Assembly: GCA_038131795.1 (NCBI GenBank)
Contig: JAYPQE010000003.1
Span: 62,001-126,000 of the forward strand
From: Eutrophobius brisbanensis
GTDB taxonomy: Bacteria; Pseudomonadota; Gammaproteobacteria; Eutrophobiales; Eutrophobiaceae
Reading direction: 5' to 3'
DNA: 64,000 nucleotides
Shown piece by piece: positions 1 to 9,009 of this stretch. Positions within the stretch are counted from its first letter, which is position 1. Each line of letters starts with the position of its first letter. The translations under genes were made by a program, and so were the position numbers. The notes beneath the pieces were generated by a model, which worked only from the letters and a program-made list of their open reading frames with translations, did no database searches and was not told the DNA's origin.

Positions 1-326
1 TTCTGTATATTATTTGCAATGCCAGGGGCAAATTCTGCTTCTGAGGTGTCGATTAAAAAATGACCTTCTGCTGTGGTAATCAACCAGGAAGGATAGTGAC
101 TAACGGCACTGACCGAATAAATATTATCAATGATATTTAATGGCTCGATGTATTCTGTCCGGGTGGGGTCATCTGCCTCAGGTGAAAAACTGCTGGGGTC
201 CGTCAGCATCAGCTGTTGCGCGCCCACGGTCAGCGGTAAGTTTAAAATGGATATATGTAATAGAAGTAGCAAATATGTATTCAGTTTGCCTTTAATACTA
301 ATTACATAAAATGATGATTTACTCAT
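1..326 (-). CDS. Metallo-beta-lactamase-fold secreted protein (N-terminal part only)
   Basis: Reading from an ATG at 326 gives about 108 residues before the window edge. The N-terminus has a hydrophobic export segment (about residues 16-38, ending near VGAQ). After it comes a stretch with the pattern 'IIDNIYSV...WLITTAEGHFLIDT', the first beta strands of metallo-beta-lactamase-superfamily (B3-like) proteins. The same pattern appears in the gene at 12965-13855. The metal-binding HxHxDH region lies beyond the window, so catalytic competence cannot be judged. A G-rich stretch precedes the ATG as a possible ribosome site. Family assignment rests on one conserved stretch only. Confidence 0.6.
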   Translation of the reverse strand, partial: MSKSSFYVISIKGKLNTYLLLLLHISILNLPLTVGAQQLMLTDPSSFSPEADDPTRTEYIEPLNIIDNIYSVSAVSHYPSWLITTAEGHFLIDTSEAEFAPGIANNIQ

Positions 327-423
327 GGTTATATCCCCCCGGATTTTGCTCCAAAAAACGTAGCGAAAAGTAAAAAAGTCTTTTTAAAATAATACGAAGA
401 TTTATTGATTAAGTAAAAATAAA

Positions 424-457
424 AAAAGGAGATGAAACTGCCGTTTCATCTCCTTTT
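424..457 (-). terminator. Intrinsic terminator of ankyrin gene (cassette 1)
   Basis: A perfect 15-bp stem (424-438 with 443-457) and a 4-nt loop lie just downstream of the ankyrin gene ending at 482. On the minus strand the stem is followed by a T-rich run. It separates cassette 1 from the lactamase-fold gene. Confidence 0.85.
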
Positions 458-481
458 GTATAAACACGTGAGAATTTTGTT

Positions 482-2329
482 TTATTGTTGCTGCTGCTGC
501 CGTTCAAGTTCCTGCTGTTTCCTGATGGCCTCAACTTCGGCATCGATCTCGATGTCAACTTCAAGTCCACCACGACCCAGGATACAGGTCCCTCTTGGGC
601 CAATGGTCTTTGATTCATCGGCACCCAGTGATAACAGCACATTTACTGTGGTGGGGCGGGGCAGGGTACGATTTAACAGTCCAACCACACTTCTACCTTC
701 TGCCAGGCTCAGCGGGGTGCGTCCGCAACCATTTTGAATATTAATTTCAGCACCCTTTTCGGCCAGGAATTTCACCAGGTTGTCAGCACCGATAAAGGCC
801 GCAGCATGCATAGCCGTCCAACCGGTGGCCGTGGCCTCGTTAACATCACCACCCAGTTCCAGTAAACGTCCAATCACATTGATGGCGTTACGTTCTTCCT
901 GCGGGGTAAAGTCGTTCTTTTTCCCAAGCCCGGCGGCTACCAGTAATGATGAACCATTACCCAGGATCTGGTTATCATCGGCATAGGCTTGTTGTTGACT
1001 TTCAAAATAAGGGGTATGCACATCCGTTTTAACCAGTGGGTTAGCACCATGTTCCAACAGGATCTCCATACCAGTGTTGTCCAGTGAGGCACTGGCCAGC
1101 ATAAACGGTGTCGCGCCTTCAAGATTTAACCAGGGCAGGGCGTCCATTCTCAGGCGGGGTGGCGGGTATTTCATTTCGGCATTCACATCGGCGCCGTTTG
1201 CCAACAGGGCCTCGGCCAGGTCATACATGTTACCACCGGGGAGAATGACGTCTGCTGTTTCATCAGCATTTTCTGTATCGACGATACCTTCAACGATATA
1301 CAGGCCATAGGCCACTTCATCCATCATTGCCTTTTCTTCTTCCGTAAGCGTTTCTATGGGTTTGCACAGTGAGTCACCGGCAAAGCCGCAGACGCGGGTA
1401 GATGCTACAATCTCATAACCATGTAGAAGTTTAAGTCCATCGCGCATGGCATAATGTAAGGCAGTCATATTATTGGCATCCGGGATGTTGGGATCAGCAC
1501 CTTCCCCAAGTAGAAAAATTGCAAGGTCTTCATTTCCCCAGGATGCGGCGATAACCAGGGCGGTACCATCTTCAACAGAGACATCATTAACATTTGCACC
1601 ACGGTTGATTAATAGTTTTGCTGTCTCCAGGTCATTTGCCCTGGCAGCAAACATTAATGGTGTATATCCTCCCTGTGATACGCTGGTTACATTACCGGCA
1701 TAACCTTCCAGGATCATGGGCGAGTAGGATTTATCTTCCTTTAATTTTGTGGTGTGCACGTTGACATTGGCAACAGCTTCAATCAGCAGTTTTGCAATAT
1801 CCGGATTTCTGTAGGAGATGGCCCACATCAATGCCGTCTGATTTTTTCGGGGTTCTGATGTATTGACGTTGGCCCCTGCGTCTATCAGCATTTTCGCAAT
1901 GGCAGTTTGCCCGAGGCGTGTTGCAGTCATCAAGGGTGTTTCCCCTGTCCACATTTCCTTATCAGGGTCTGCTTTTGCCTTTAACAGGACAGCGACCATT
2001 TCCGGATTACGGTTTCGTATAGCAAGCATCAGGGGCGTCATGCCTATATCATTGCCTGCATTGACATTGGCCCTGGCCTTGATAAGTTGATTCACAACTT
2101 CCAGATTATCCCAGTACACTGCCCAGGATAATGCAGTTGTACCATCTGCCTGGGCCTGATTCACATCGGTCCTGCCTTTGAGTTGTGTTTTTACTGCTTC
2201 CCAGTCCTGTTTCTTTGCCGCAGATAAAAGGGACTCATCAGCACTAACTCCGATGAGCCCGAGCAGCATAAACAGAACCAGCGACAGGACACCATTCCTG
2301 GTGATTTCTTCGCTGGTCATATACTTCAT
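482..2329 (-). CDS. Secreted ankyrin-repeat protein (cassette 1, third gene)
   Basis: 615 residues. A signal peptide (about residues 1-30, ending ...GVSA) sends it to the periplasm or beyond. Ankyrin repeats of the 'G.TPLM.A......A.LL...GAN.N' type fill about residues 35-310 and 370-590, split by a non-ankyrin insert with a Cys pair (VCGFAGDSLC). The mature protein has four Cys; all four have counterparts in cassette 2 (after the insert: QNGCG and GTCILGRGGLE), suggesting two disulfides. The C-terminus ends in a short Gln run. It lies 17 bp behind the DUF1552 gene, with GGAG before the ATG, so it is last in the operon. Ankyrin repeats bind proteins; the partner is unknown but the two upstream genes are obvious candidates. 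Confidence 0.85.
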   Translation of the reverse strand: MKYMTSEEITRNGVLSLVLFMLLGLIGVSADESLLSAAKKQDWEAVKTQLKGRTDVNQAQADGTTALSWAVYWDNLEVVNQLIKARANVNAGNDIGMTPLMLAIRNRNPEMVAVLLKAKADPDKEMWTGETPLMTATRLGQTAIAKMLIDAGANVNTSEPRKNQTALMWAISYRNPDIAKLLIEAVANVNVHTTKLKEDKSYSPMILEGYAGNVTSVSQGGYTPLMFAARANDLETAKLLINRGANVNDVSVEDGTALVIAASWGNEDLAIFLLGEGADPNIPDANNMTALHYAMRDGLKLLHGYEIVASTRVCGFAGDSLCKPIETLTEEEKAMMDEVAYGLYIVEGIVDTENADETADVILPGGNMYDLAEALLANGADVNAEMKYPPPRLRMDALPWLNLEGATPFMLASASLDNTGMEILLEHGANPLVKTDVHTPYFESQQQAYADDNQILGNGSSLLVAAGLGKKNDFTPQEERNAINVIGRLLELGGDVNEATATGWTAMHAAAFIGADNLVKFLAEKGAEINIQNGCGRTPLSLAEGRSVVGLLNRTLPRPTTVNVLLSLGADESKTIGPRGTCILGRGGLEVDIEIDAEVEAIRKQQELERQQQQQ

Positions 2330-2346
2330 TTTAGTTCTCCGTTTGG

Positions 2347-3693
2347 TTATGCGGTGCGGTCAATATTCAGTGCGCCGTTTGACATGCCAATATCTCCACC
2401 AAATGTATCGGTGGGAATATCCAGCATATTTAACATGGTCACATGGAGGTTGGACAGTGGTGTGCCTGAATTATAGACAATGTGCTTACCACCCTTTGGC
2501 ATTCTTCCGCCGCCACTGCCGATGAGGGCGACCGGAATATTCCATTGGTTATGGACATCGCCATCACCCATACCTGCACCGTAAACCATAATGGAATTGT
2601 CCAGAATAGAAGAACCATCAAGGTCTTTGGTGGCAGCAAGCTTGTCGAGGAATTCGCCATACATCTTGCTGTGATAAACATCGATCTGGCCCGCCTGGTT
2701 TTTTCTGACCGGGTCACCACGATGGTGGGTCAATGGATGGTAGGGGTCCTGGTGTCCGAGCATGGTGTAGACCATTTCACTGTATTCACGAGCCACCATG
2801 AAGGTAAACACCCGGGTCATATCGGTCTGGAAGGCCAGGACCAACAGATCAAACATCAGGCGAAGGTGTTCTTCATGGGGTGGTATACCTAGGGGTTTTT
2901 GCATCTCCGGCAACTCAATGCCGGTTTTCTCTTCAGCCTTCTGGACCCTGAATTCCACTTCGCGGACGGCATCCAGATACTCGCTAAGCTTATTACTGTC
3001 GTCAGCACCAATACGTTTTTTGATCCGGTTGGTCTCGTCCTTGACGAAATCAAGGATGCTGTACTGACGGCCAATACGCTGCTGCCTGGCAGCAGGATCG
3101 GTGCCACCATCGCCAAACAGACGTTCAAAAATTTCACGCGGACGGTGTTCCATAGGGATAGGTGTGGTGGGGCTGGCCCAGGAGATGGTGTTGGTATAGG
3201 CGGAGCTATAACCACCGGCGGACTGGCCTGCCAGTTCTGCTGCATTCTCAATACACAGCTGCAATGAAGACAGGGGTGTTTCCTGGCCCAGTTTGTCAGC
3301 GATGAACTGGTCAACAGAACGGCCGCACTTGATCTCACTCAATGATTTATTCGGCTTGAATCCGGTGAGAAACATTGAGCTACCACCGACGTGGCCACTG
3401 ACGCTTTCCATTTCACCGTTGTCGAGGTTACTCATGACGATCATTTGATCGCGGTGGGCCTCCCAGTTTTTCAGGATATCCGTCAGTTCAAAATCGGTTC
3501 CTGCTTTTGCCGGTCTGAACCGCTCGCGAATTATTCCGTTAGGGGTATAGGTATAACCCACACGAACAGGCATTTTAGATTCACCGGTTGCAGCAAGCGC
3601 AGGGACCATGGAGTCCAGCATAGGCACTGCAACCGAGGCACCAAGACCTTTTAAAACGGTACGTCGCGGAAGCGCTTTTTTGAGAATAATCAT
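2347..3693 (-). CDS. DUF1552 (HXXSHH family) Tat-exported protein (cassette 1)
   Basis: 448 residues of the DUF1552 family, first known from planctomycetes and without an established function. The N-terminus carries a twin-arginine signal (LPRRTVLKGLG, residues 8-18, then a hydrophobic run to PALA), so export is expected after folding, possibly with cofactor. The family's HXXSHH motif appears as HPLTHH (about 319-324), with Thr replacing Ser. The start overlaps the stop of the upstream cytochrome-like gene by 4 bp (ATGA), implying translational coupling and equal dosage. Family assignment is firm; biochemical role is not. Confidence 0.9.
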   Translation of the reverse strand: MIILKKALPRRTVLKGLGASVAVPMLDSMVPALAATGESKMPVRVGYTYTPNGIIRERFRPAKAGTDFELTDILKNWEAHRDQMIVMSNLDNGEMESVSGHVGGSSMFLTGFKPNKSLSEIKCGRSVDQFIADKLGQETPLSSLQLCIENAAELAGQSAGGYSSAYTNTISWASPTTPIPMEHRPREIFERLFGDGGTDPAARQQRIGRQYSILDFVKDETNRIKKRIGADDSNKLSEYLDAVREVEFRVQKAEEKTGIELPEMQKPLGIPPHEEHLRLMFDLLVLAFQTDMTRVFTFMVAREYSEMVYTMLGHQDPYHPLTHHRGDPVRKNQAGQIDVYHSKMYGEFLDKLAATKDLDGSSILDNSIMVYGAGMGDGDVHNQWNIPVALIGSGGGRMPKGGKHIVYNSGTPLSNLHVTMLNMLDIPTDTFGGDIGMSNGALNIDRTA

Positions 3694-6110
3694 GAGTTTG
3701 TCCTCCTCATATTAAAGGGTAAGCTATTTACAATTCCTAATATAATGTCTGAAAAACGATATTCATCTGCCTCGGTATCACGAACAATGTCCCTGACGGT
3801 TGCCATATCATAATACTGCAGGTCACGACCCAGGGCATAGGTTAAAAGCTTCTGGGTAAAGGCACTGGCGATTACCTCTGATCTGCCCAGCAAAGCCTGT
3901 TGTAACTCTGATGGTCCCTGGAACTGGGAGCCATCCGGTAACATGCCCGAGGAATCGATGGGTTGTCCGGCATCTTCTGTTCGCCATTGGCCAATGGGAT
4001 TGAAGTTTTCCAATCCAAAACCTATAGGGTCCATACGATTGTGGCAGACGGCGCAGACCGGGTTGGCGCGGTGTTTTTCCATGGCCTCACGCATGGTCAG
4101 CTTCTTACCGGCATCATCGTCTTCTTTCAATGGCGGAATGACCGTGGGGGGAGGCGGTGGTGGTGCCGCCAGGATGTTTTCCAATACCCACTTGCCACGT
4201 AATACTGGAGATGTACGGTTGGGATAGGATGTAATCGACAACACTGCACCCTGTGCCAGCAATCCCTTTTTGTCTTCCTCAGAAATACTGACCTTGCGGA
4301 ATTTATTACCGTATACACCAGGTATTCCGTAATGATCGGCCAGTCTTTGATTAATTATTTTATAGTCTGCTCTGAACAGGTCGAGGATAGAACGGTCTTC
4401 TTCAAACACACTGGTGATAAACAATTGTGTCTCCTTGAGGAAGTCCTTACGCAGGTTTTCGTCGAAGTCCGGAAACAGCTCCTGGTTTTTGTCTGTATGT
4501 GGGAGGTTACGCAGTAGTAACCATTGTTCAGCAAAGTTATTCACCAGGGTCTGTGAACGGTCATCCTTGAGCATTCTTCTGACCTGGGCACTCATAACTT
4601 TTGGATCACTCAACTTGCCTTTTTCCGCCAGAGAAAGCAGTTCATCATCAGGGATACTGCTCCACAGGAAGAACGATAAACGGGAGGCAAGCTCAATATC
4701 ACTCAGCTCATAATTGCTGTCTTTTGCTACGTTACTGGGGTCACTGTTTATCCTGAACAGAAAATCGATATTTACCAGTAGTCCTTCTATGGCCATTTGT
4801 ATACCCGCATCAAATGAACCGTACTGGTCTAGGGCTGAATGATATAGACCCATCAGTGGTTCTACGTCTTCATCCGTGACAGGCCGGCGGTATGCTATCC
4901 TCGCCAGGTTCGTCAGTATTTCTTCGGCGCAGGCCTCCTGTTGGGATTGATGCCTGGGTGTACAGACAAATATCTTTTCCCGGCTCACAGTATTGCCCGG
5001 CCCTTCAACATCAAAGGGCCCCGCAATATTAACGCTACTGACAGACGGGTCAGTCCATGCGCGTTGATAGTCCTTGGTCAATCTGGACGAAAAATAATTT
5101 TTATAATCTCTTTCAGGGACTGGAGATTCCCACGCAAAATTTTCTTCCAGGAATGCCACCTGCACCAGTCGTTCACCTGCCTCGACCGGTACACGTATCT
5201 TAAGGTTGGCATCGGCTGTTCTTTCATACTGTGCCTGGTCAAAATCCGGTGGCACCTTGTCGGCACGGCCACTGCCCAGTGCCAGCCCAACGTTTTCTCC
5301 ACCAACCTGTAGTACGCCTACCCGTTTGCCGTCAATTCTAACTTCCAGGCGGTTAGGTTTGCCCATGCCAATTACCAGTCCAGTGGAATCAGTCCTGAGT
5401 AGACGCATGTTTAGCTCATATTCACCATCCAGGGGAAAACGATGGTTTACTGCAATTCCACCCCGGGTACCAAACGGCAGGTCTTCATTCATCCTGTCGT
5501 TTTGCAGCAGGAAAGGCGAGATCGTATATTCTATACTGTCTGCACCAATGCTTGGATCGCCAATGGCAAGCCGGCTGACCTGGCGGGCCACGGCCATATA
5601 TTTTTCCATCAGGATGGAAGAGACAGAAAGGAGATCACCCAGGTTATCAAATCCACCAGAGTTATCAGGTGGCAATAATTCTGCACCATTGATATTGACC
5701 CCTAACAGGTCCCTGACCACATTGGTATATTCTGTCCGGTTTAAGCGGTGCGCTGTTACTGTCCTGCCAGGGTTGGGGTTGGCTTTCACCAGTGCATCCA
5801 GACCACTTGCCAGGTGATCAGCAAGTGAACTATAGAATTCATCTTCCGGCCTGGGCATGCCAACGGGCGGCATGGAGCGGGTTTGAAGTTTCAGTAAAAC
5901 CTTTTCCCACAATGCCGGGTCTTCTCCCAGGTCATTGAGGTTGGCCGTATCCAGCATCAGGTTGGCGGTCTTCAGGGTTTCATTGTGGCAGGTAACACAA
6001 TACTGATTCATGGTATCGCGGTATTCAGACATTGATTCCTGTGCCTGTACTGTTGAGATCGCGGTTACCAGAATTACGGTGATTGCGAATATAAGATTAA
6101 GCCTGTTCAA
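3690..6110 (-). CDS. PSD/PSCyt-family secreted cytochrome-like protein (DUF1587/1595/1592/1588/1585), cassette 1
   Basis: 806 residues. Signal peptide 1-24 (TVQAQ). A first haem motif CVTCH is at 38-42 and a second, CAVCH, at 686-690. Domain order by recognisable stretches: HRLNRTEYTN (DUF1587), a beta-rich region about 200-345 resembling a carbohydrate-binding sandwich, YRRPVTDED (DUF1595), LASRLSFFLWSSIPD (DUF1592), RGKWVLENILAAPPPPPP with the second CxxCH (DUF1588), and the C-terminal TYALGR region (DUF1585). These proteins are abundant in planctomycetes and usually sit next to DUF1552 genes, as here. A redox role on an extracytoplasmic substrate is inference. It is the first gene of the cassette-1 operon. 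Confidence 0.9.
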   Translation of the reverse strand: MNRLNLIFAITVILVTAISTVQAQESMSEYRDTMNQYCVTCHNETLKTANLMLDTANLNDLGEDPALWEKVLLKLQTRSMPPVGMPRPEDEFYSSLADHLASGLDALVKANPNPGRTVTAHRLNRTEYTNVVRDLLGVNINGAELLPPDNSGGFDNLGDLLSVSSILMEKYMAVARQVSRLAIGDPSIGADSIEYTISPFLLQNDRMNEDLPFGTRGGIAVNHRFPLDGEYELNMRLLRTDSTGLVIGMGKPNRLEVRIDGKRVGVLQVGGENVGLALGSGRADKVPPDFDQAQYERTADANLKIRVPVEAGERLVQVAFLEENFAWESPVPERDYKNYFSSRLTKDYQRAWTDPSVSSVNIAGPFDVEGPGNTVSREKIFVCTPRHQSQQEACAEEILTNLARIAYRRPVTDEDVEPLMGLYHSALDQYGSFDAGIQMAIEGLLVNIDFLFRINSDPSNVAKDSNYELSDIELASRLSFFLWSSIPDDELLSLAEKGKLSDPKVMSAQVRRMLKDDRSQTLVNNFAEQWLLLRNLPHTDKNQELFPDFDENLRKDFLKETQLFITSVFEEDRSILDLFRADYKIINQRLADHYGIPGVYGNKFRKVSISEEDKKGLLAQGAVLSITSYPNRTSPVLRGKWVLENILAAPPPPPPTVIPPLKEDDDAGKKLTMREAMEKHRANPVCAVCHNRMDPIGFGLENFNPIGQWRTEDAGQPIDSSGMLPDGSQFQGPSELQQALLGRSEVIASAFTQKLLTYALGRDLQYYDMATVRDIVRDTEADEYRFSDIILGIVNSLPFNMRRTNS

Positions 6111-6603
6111 GTTTCTGCTCCTTTCAAATAACTCACTGACTGATAATTAAAAAACAGGGAATTTATATAGTGTACAGAGACGCTGTTTTTTACTCATTTC
6201 AACTATCAAATATTGCACTAATTTGGTTAGATATCAAGTCGTCTAATATTTCGTAGTGCATAATGTTTGTTACTGATTCTTATGACATTTTTTTAATATT
6301 TTGATGTTATCGAGTACTCAAATATGAGAACGATTCTGATTTGCATTTCATGATTTTCATTGTAGGGTATGAGTTTGATAGCTTAATGATAATGAATTTA
6401 ATTTTAACTAATTGAAATATATATCATTTAATATAATTTTGTACCGGGTGATTTTATTTTCAATTTCGAGTTAAAAGCCAATTGACCATAATATTTCCAT
6501 AATTAATATTTTATTATGTGTTGTATCCTTAGAATAACATCTGCTTACTAGCTAATTTTTGTTTAAAGAAGTGGTTCAAGATCAGGATTTCGGGGGGCAG
6601 TTT
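6111..6603. promoter_or_regulatory. Divergent AT-rich control region between cassettes 1 and 2
   Basis: About 490 bp without a convincing gene, very AT-rich, separating two head-to-head copies of the same operon. Both operons must start transcription here. It contains a Fur-like palindrome (6323-6341) and an AATGATAAT stretch (6385-6393) of the kind found in Fur sites. No further element could be assigned by eye. Confidence 0.6.
6323..6341. promoter_or_regulatory. Candidate Fur box
   Basis: The 19-bp sequence TATGAGAACGATTCTGATT matches the palindromic gammaproteobacterial Fur pattern AATGAnAATnATTnTCATT at nearly all defined positions. fur itself is in this window (41470-41874). The site is more than 200 bp from both flanking start codons, so its effect depends on where transcription begins. 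A prediction by eye. Confidence 0.4.
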
Positions 6604-9009
6604 ATGCGTTTGATAGTCTTCATATTCCTTTTAGCAGGGCTAACATCAAGTTATGCCCAGAATTCCCTGGATGAGTACCGGGAGACCCTGGATCTATATT
6701 GCGTCACCTGTCATAACGACACCTTAAAAACCGCCAACCTGATGCTGGACACGGCTGACCTAGGTGATCCCGCCAGTGATTCCATGTTATGGGAAAAGGT
6801 GATCACCAAGCTTTCATTAAAAACCATGCCGCCCGTTGGCATGCCCAGGCCCGATGACGAATTTTATTCATCCTTTGCTGAATATCTTTCAGAATCACTG
6901 GATGAGCATGCCAAAGCCGATCCCAATCCGGGAAATATGGTAGTTGCACACAGGCTAAACCGGACGGAATATACCAATGTCATAAGGGACCTGCTGGGAC
7001 TGGAAATCGACGGTGCAGAAATGCTCCCACCAGATAATTCAGGGGGGTTTGATAACCTGGGGGACCTGCTCTCTGTCTCTGAAGTATTAATGGAAAGCTA
7101 TATGTCAGCAGCCAGGGTAATTGGCAGGTTGGCTGTAGGGGACCCGGCGATCCAGGCGGACAGCAGGCAATATATGATCGACCCAAGACTCCTGCAGAAT
7201 GTCAGGATGAACGAGGACCTGCCATTCGGTTCCAGGGGTGGCATTGCCATCAAACACCATTTTCCCCTGGACGGTGAATATGTCCTCAATATCCGCCTGC
7301 AGCGGACAGATAACGGTTATATCATTGGTATCAATGAACCTAGACGTCTGGATGTACGTGTCGACGGTGAAAGAATTCAATTACTGACTATCGGCGGAGA
7401 GAATGTAGGGCTTGGTTATGCCAGGGGCGGTGCCGACGCTGTGGCCCCCGATTTTAACCAGGCGCAATATGAGCGTACCGCAGACTCGTCATTACAGATC
7501 CGCTTTCCCATGAAAGCGGGGACACGAACAGTACAGGTGGCCTTCCTCGAGGAAACCTTTGCCTGGGAAGGACACATCCCACCCCCTTCCTATGAAAACT
7601 GGTATGCAGCCAGGGTGGAGCGGGAAAGTGAGAGGGCCTGGCGTGACCCCGCAGTCAGCAGCATTATGCTTACTGGACCATTTGATGTTAGTGGATCTGG
7701 CGAAACTTTAAGTCGTGAAAAAATATTTATCTGTGCGCCAAATAGCAGTATCGAAGAAAGCCCCTGCGCAAGAAAGATTCTGGTAAACCTGACCAGGCAG
7801 GCCTATCGACGCCCGGTCACTTCAGATGATGTTGCCCCATTTATGCAGTTATATGACCAGGGCAGGGATGAATATGGTTCATTTGATGCCGGGATTCAGT
7901 TGGCCATTGAAGGCCTGTTGGTAAGTACCGAATTGCTGTTTCGTATAGAACGTGCTCCCAGGGACATTGAAGAGAATGAAGTCTACGCATTAAATGATCT
8001 TCAACTGGCCTCGCGGTTATCGTTCTTTCTCTGGAGCAGTATCCCGGATGAAGAATTACTGGCGCTTGGTGAACAGGGCAGACTAAGCGGACCGTCAGTG
8101 CTTAAACACCAGGTCAGGCGAATGCTCGCTGATGAGAAATCCATGGCCCTGGTGGATGATTTTGCTGACCAGTGGTTATTACTGCGTAATCTCCCTCAAT
8201 TGCATAAAAATCAGGACGTCTTTCCGGATTTTGATGAGACCTTGAGGGAAGCACTGTATCAGGAAGTTAAGCTTTTTGTCGGCAGTATTTTTAAAGAAGA
8301 TCGTCCAATACTGGACCTGCTTCGGGCCGATTATACTTATTTGAATGAACGCCTGGCCCGTCACTATGGCGTAGAAGATGTATATGGTAATCGTTTTCGA
8401 CGCGTGACCTTGACCGATCCCAATCATAAGGGATTATTGGCTCGGGCTGGTATTATGGCAATTACGTCATATCCAAATAGAAACTCAACCGTGATTCGCG
8501 GGAAATGGGTACTGGAAAATATTCTTGCCGCACCGCCTCCCCCACCACCAAGCAATGTTCCTCCCCTGGAGGCCACCAAAGCGGCACCCGGTCAGACATT
8601 GACCCTGCGCGAGAAGATGGAAATTCACCCGGCCAATCCCGCCTGTGCGGTCTGCCACAATCAAATGGACCCCATTGGGTTTGGGTTACAAAATTATAAT
8701 GCGATAGGTAAATGGCAAACTGAAGAAGAAGGTAAGCTAATCGATGCATCGGGTAGGTTACCCAACGGCACTGAATTTGAAGGGCCGGCACAATTACAAC
8801 ACGCATTGCTGCAAAAACCTGATGTCATAACCAGTGCTTTTACCCAGAAACTCATGACCTATGCCCTTGGCAGACCGGTTGCATATTACGATATGCCCGC
8901 AGTTCGCGAGATTGTCAGAAATGCGACTAATGAAGATTACCGATTTTCATCTATAGTATTAGGTATTGTAAATAGTTTACCCTTTAAATTCAGGAGGGAG
9001 AGTCAATGA
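6604..9009 (+). CDS. PSD/PSCyt-family secreted cytochrome-like protein, cassette 2
   Basis: 801 residues from the ATG at 6604. This start is preferred over a TTG 45 bp upstream because it begins directly with a good signal peptide (MRLIVF...SSYAQ) behind a G-rich ribosome site. Haem motifs are CVTCH (33-37) and CAVCH (681-685). The domain series matches cassette 1, with long stretches nearly identical (HRLNRTEYTN, LPPDNSGGFDNLGDLLSVS, SRLSFFLWSSIPDEELL). The poly-proline linker before DUF1588 is conserved. First gene of a plus-strand operon mirroring cassette 1, and coupled by an ATGA overlap to the next gene. Function unproven; likely an extracytoplasmic redox protein. Confidence 0.9.
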   Translation: MRLIVFIFLLAGLTSSYAQNSLDEYRETLDLYCVTCHNDTLKTANLMLDTADLGDPASDSMLWEKVITKLSLKTMPPVGMPRPDDEFYSSFAEYLSESLDEHAKADPNPGNMVVAHRLNRTEYTNVIRDLLGLEIDGAEMLPPDNSGGFDNLGDLLSVSEVLMESYMSAARVIGRLAVGDPAIQADSRQYMIDPRLLQNVRMNEDLPFGSRGGIAIKHHFPLDGEYVLNIRLQRTDNGYIIGINEPRRLDVRVDGERIQLLTIGGENVGLGYARGGADAVAPDFNQAQYERTADSSLQIRFPMKAGTRTVQVAFLEETFAWEGHIPPPSYENWYAARVERESERAWRDPAVSSIMLTGPFDVSGSGETLSREKIFICAPNSSIEESPCARKILVNLTRQAYRRPVTSDDVAPFMQLYDQGRDEYGSFDAGIQLAIEGLLVSTELLFRIERAPRDIEENEVYALNDLQLASRLSFFLWSSIPDEELLALGEQGRLSGPSVLKHQVRRMLADEKSMALVDDFADQWLLLRNLPQLHKNQDVFPDFDETLREALYQEVKLFVGSIFKEDRPILDLLRADYTYLNERLARHYGVEDVYGNRFRRVTLTDPNHKGLLARAGIMAITSYPNRNSTVIRGKWVLENILAAPPPPPPSNVPPLEATKAAPGQTLTLREKMEIHPANPACAVCHNQMDPIGFGLQNYNAIGKWQTEEEGKLIDASGRLPNGTEFEGPAQLQHALLQKPDVITSAFTQKLMTYALGRPVAYYDMPAVREIVRNATNEDYRFSSIVLGIVNSLPFKFRRESQ

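Noticed and set aside
409..642. Small open frames overlapping the ankyrin gene
   Set aside because: Antisense or out-of-frame shadows of a clearly coding gene, with no start signal or family features.
6559..6603. TTG start giving 15 extra residues on the cassette-2 cytochrome-like protein
   Set aside because: The extra residues come before the signal peptide and lack homology to cassettes 1 and 3; ATG 6604 fits better.
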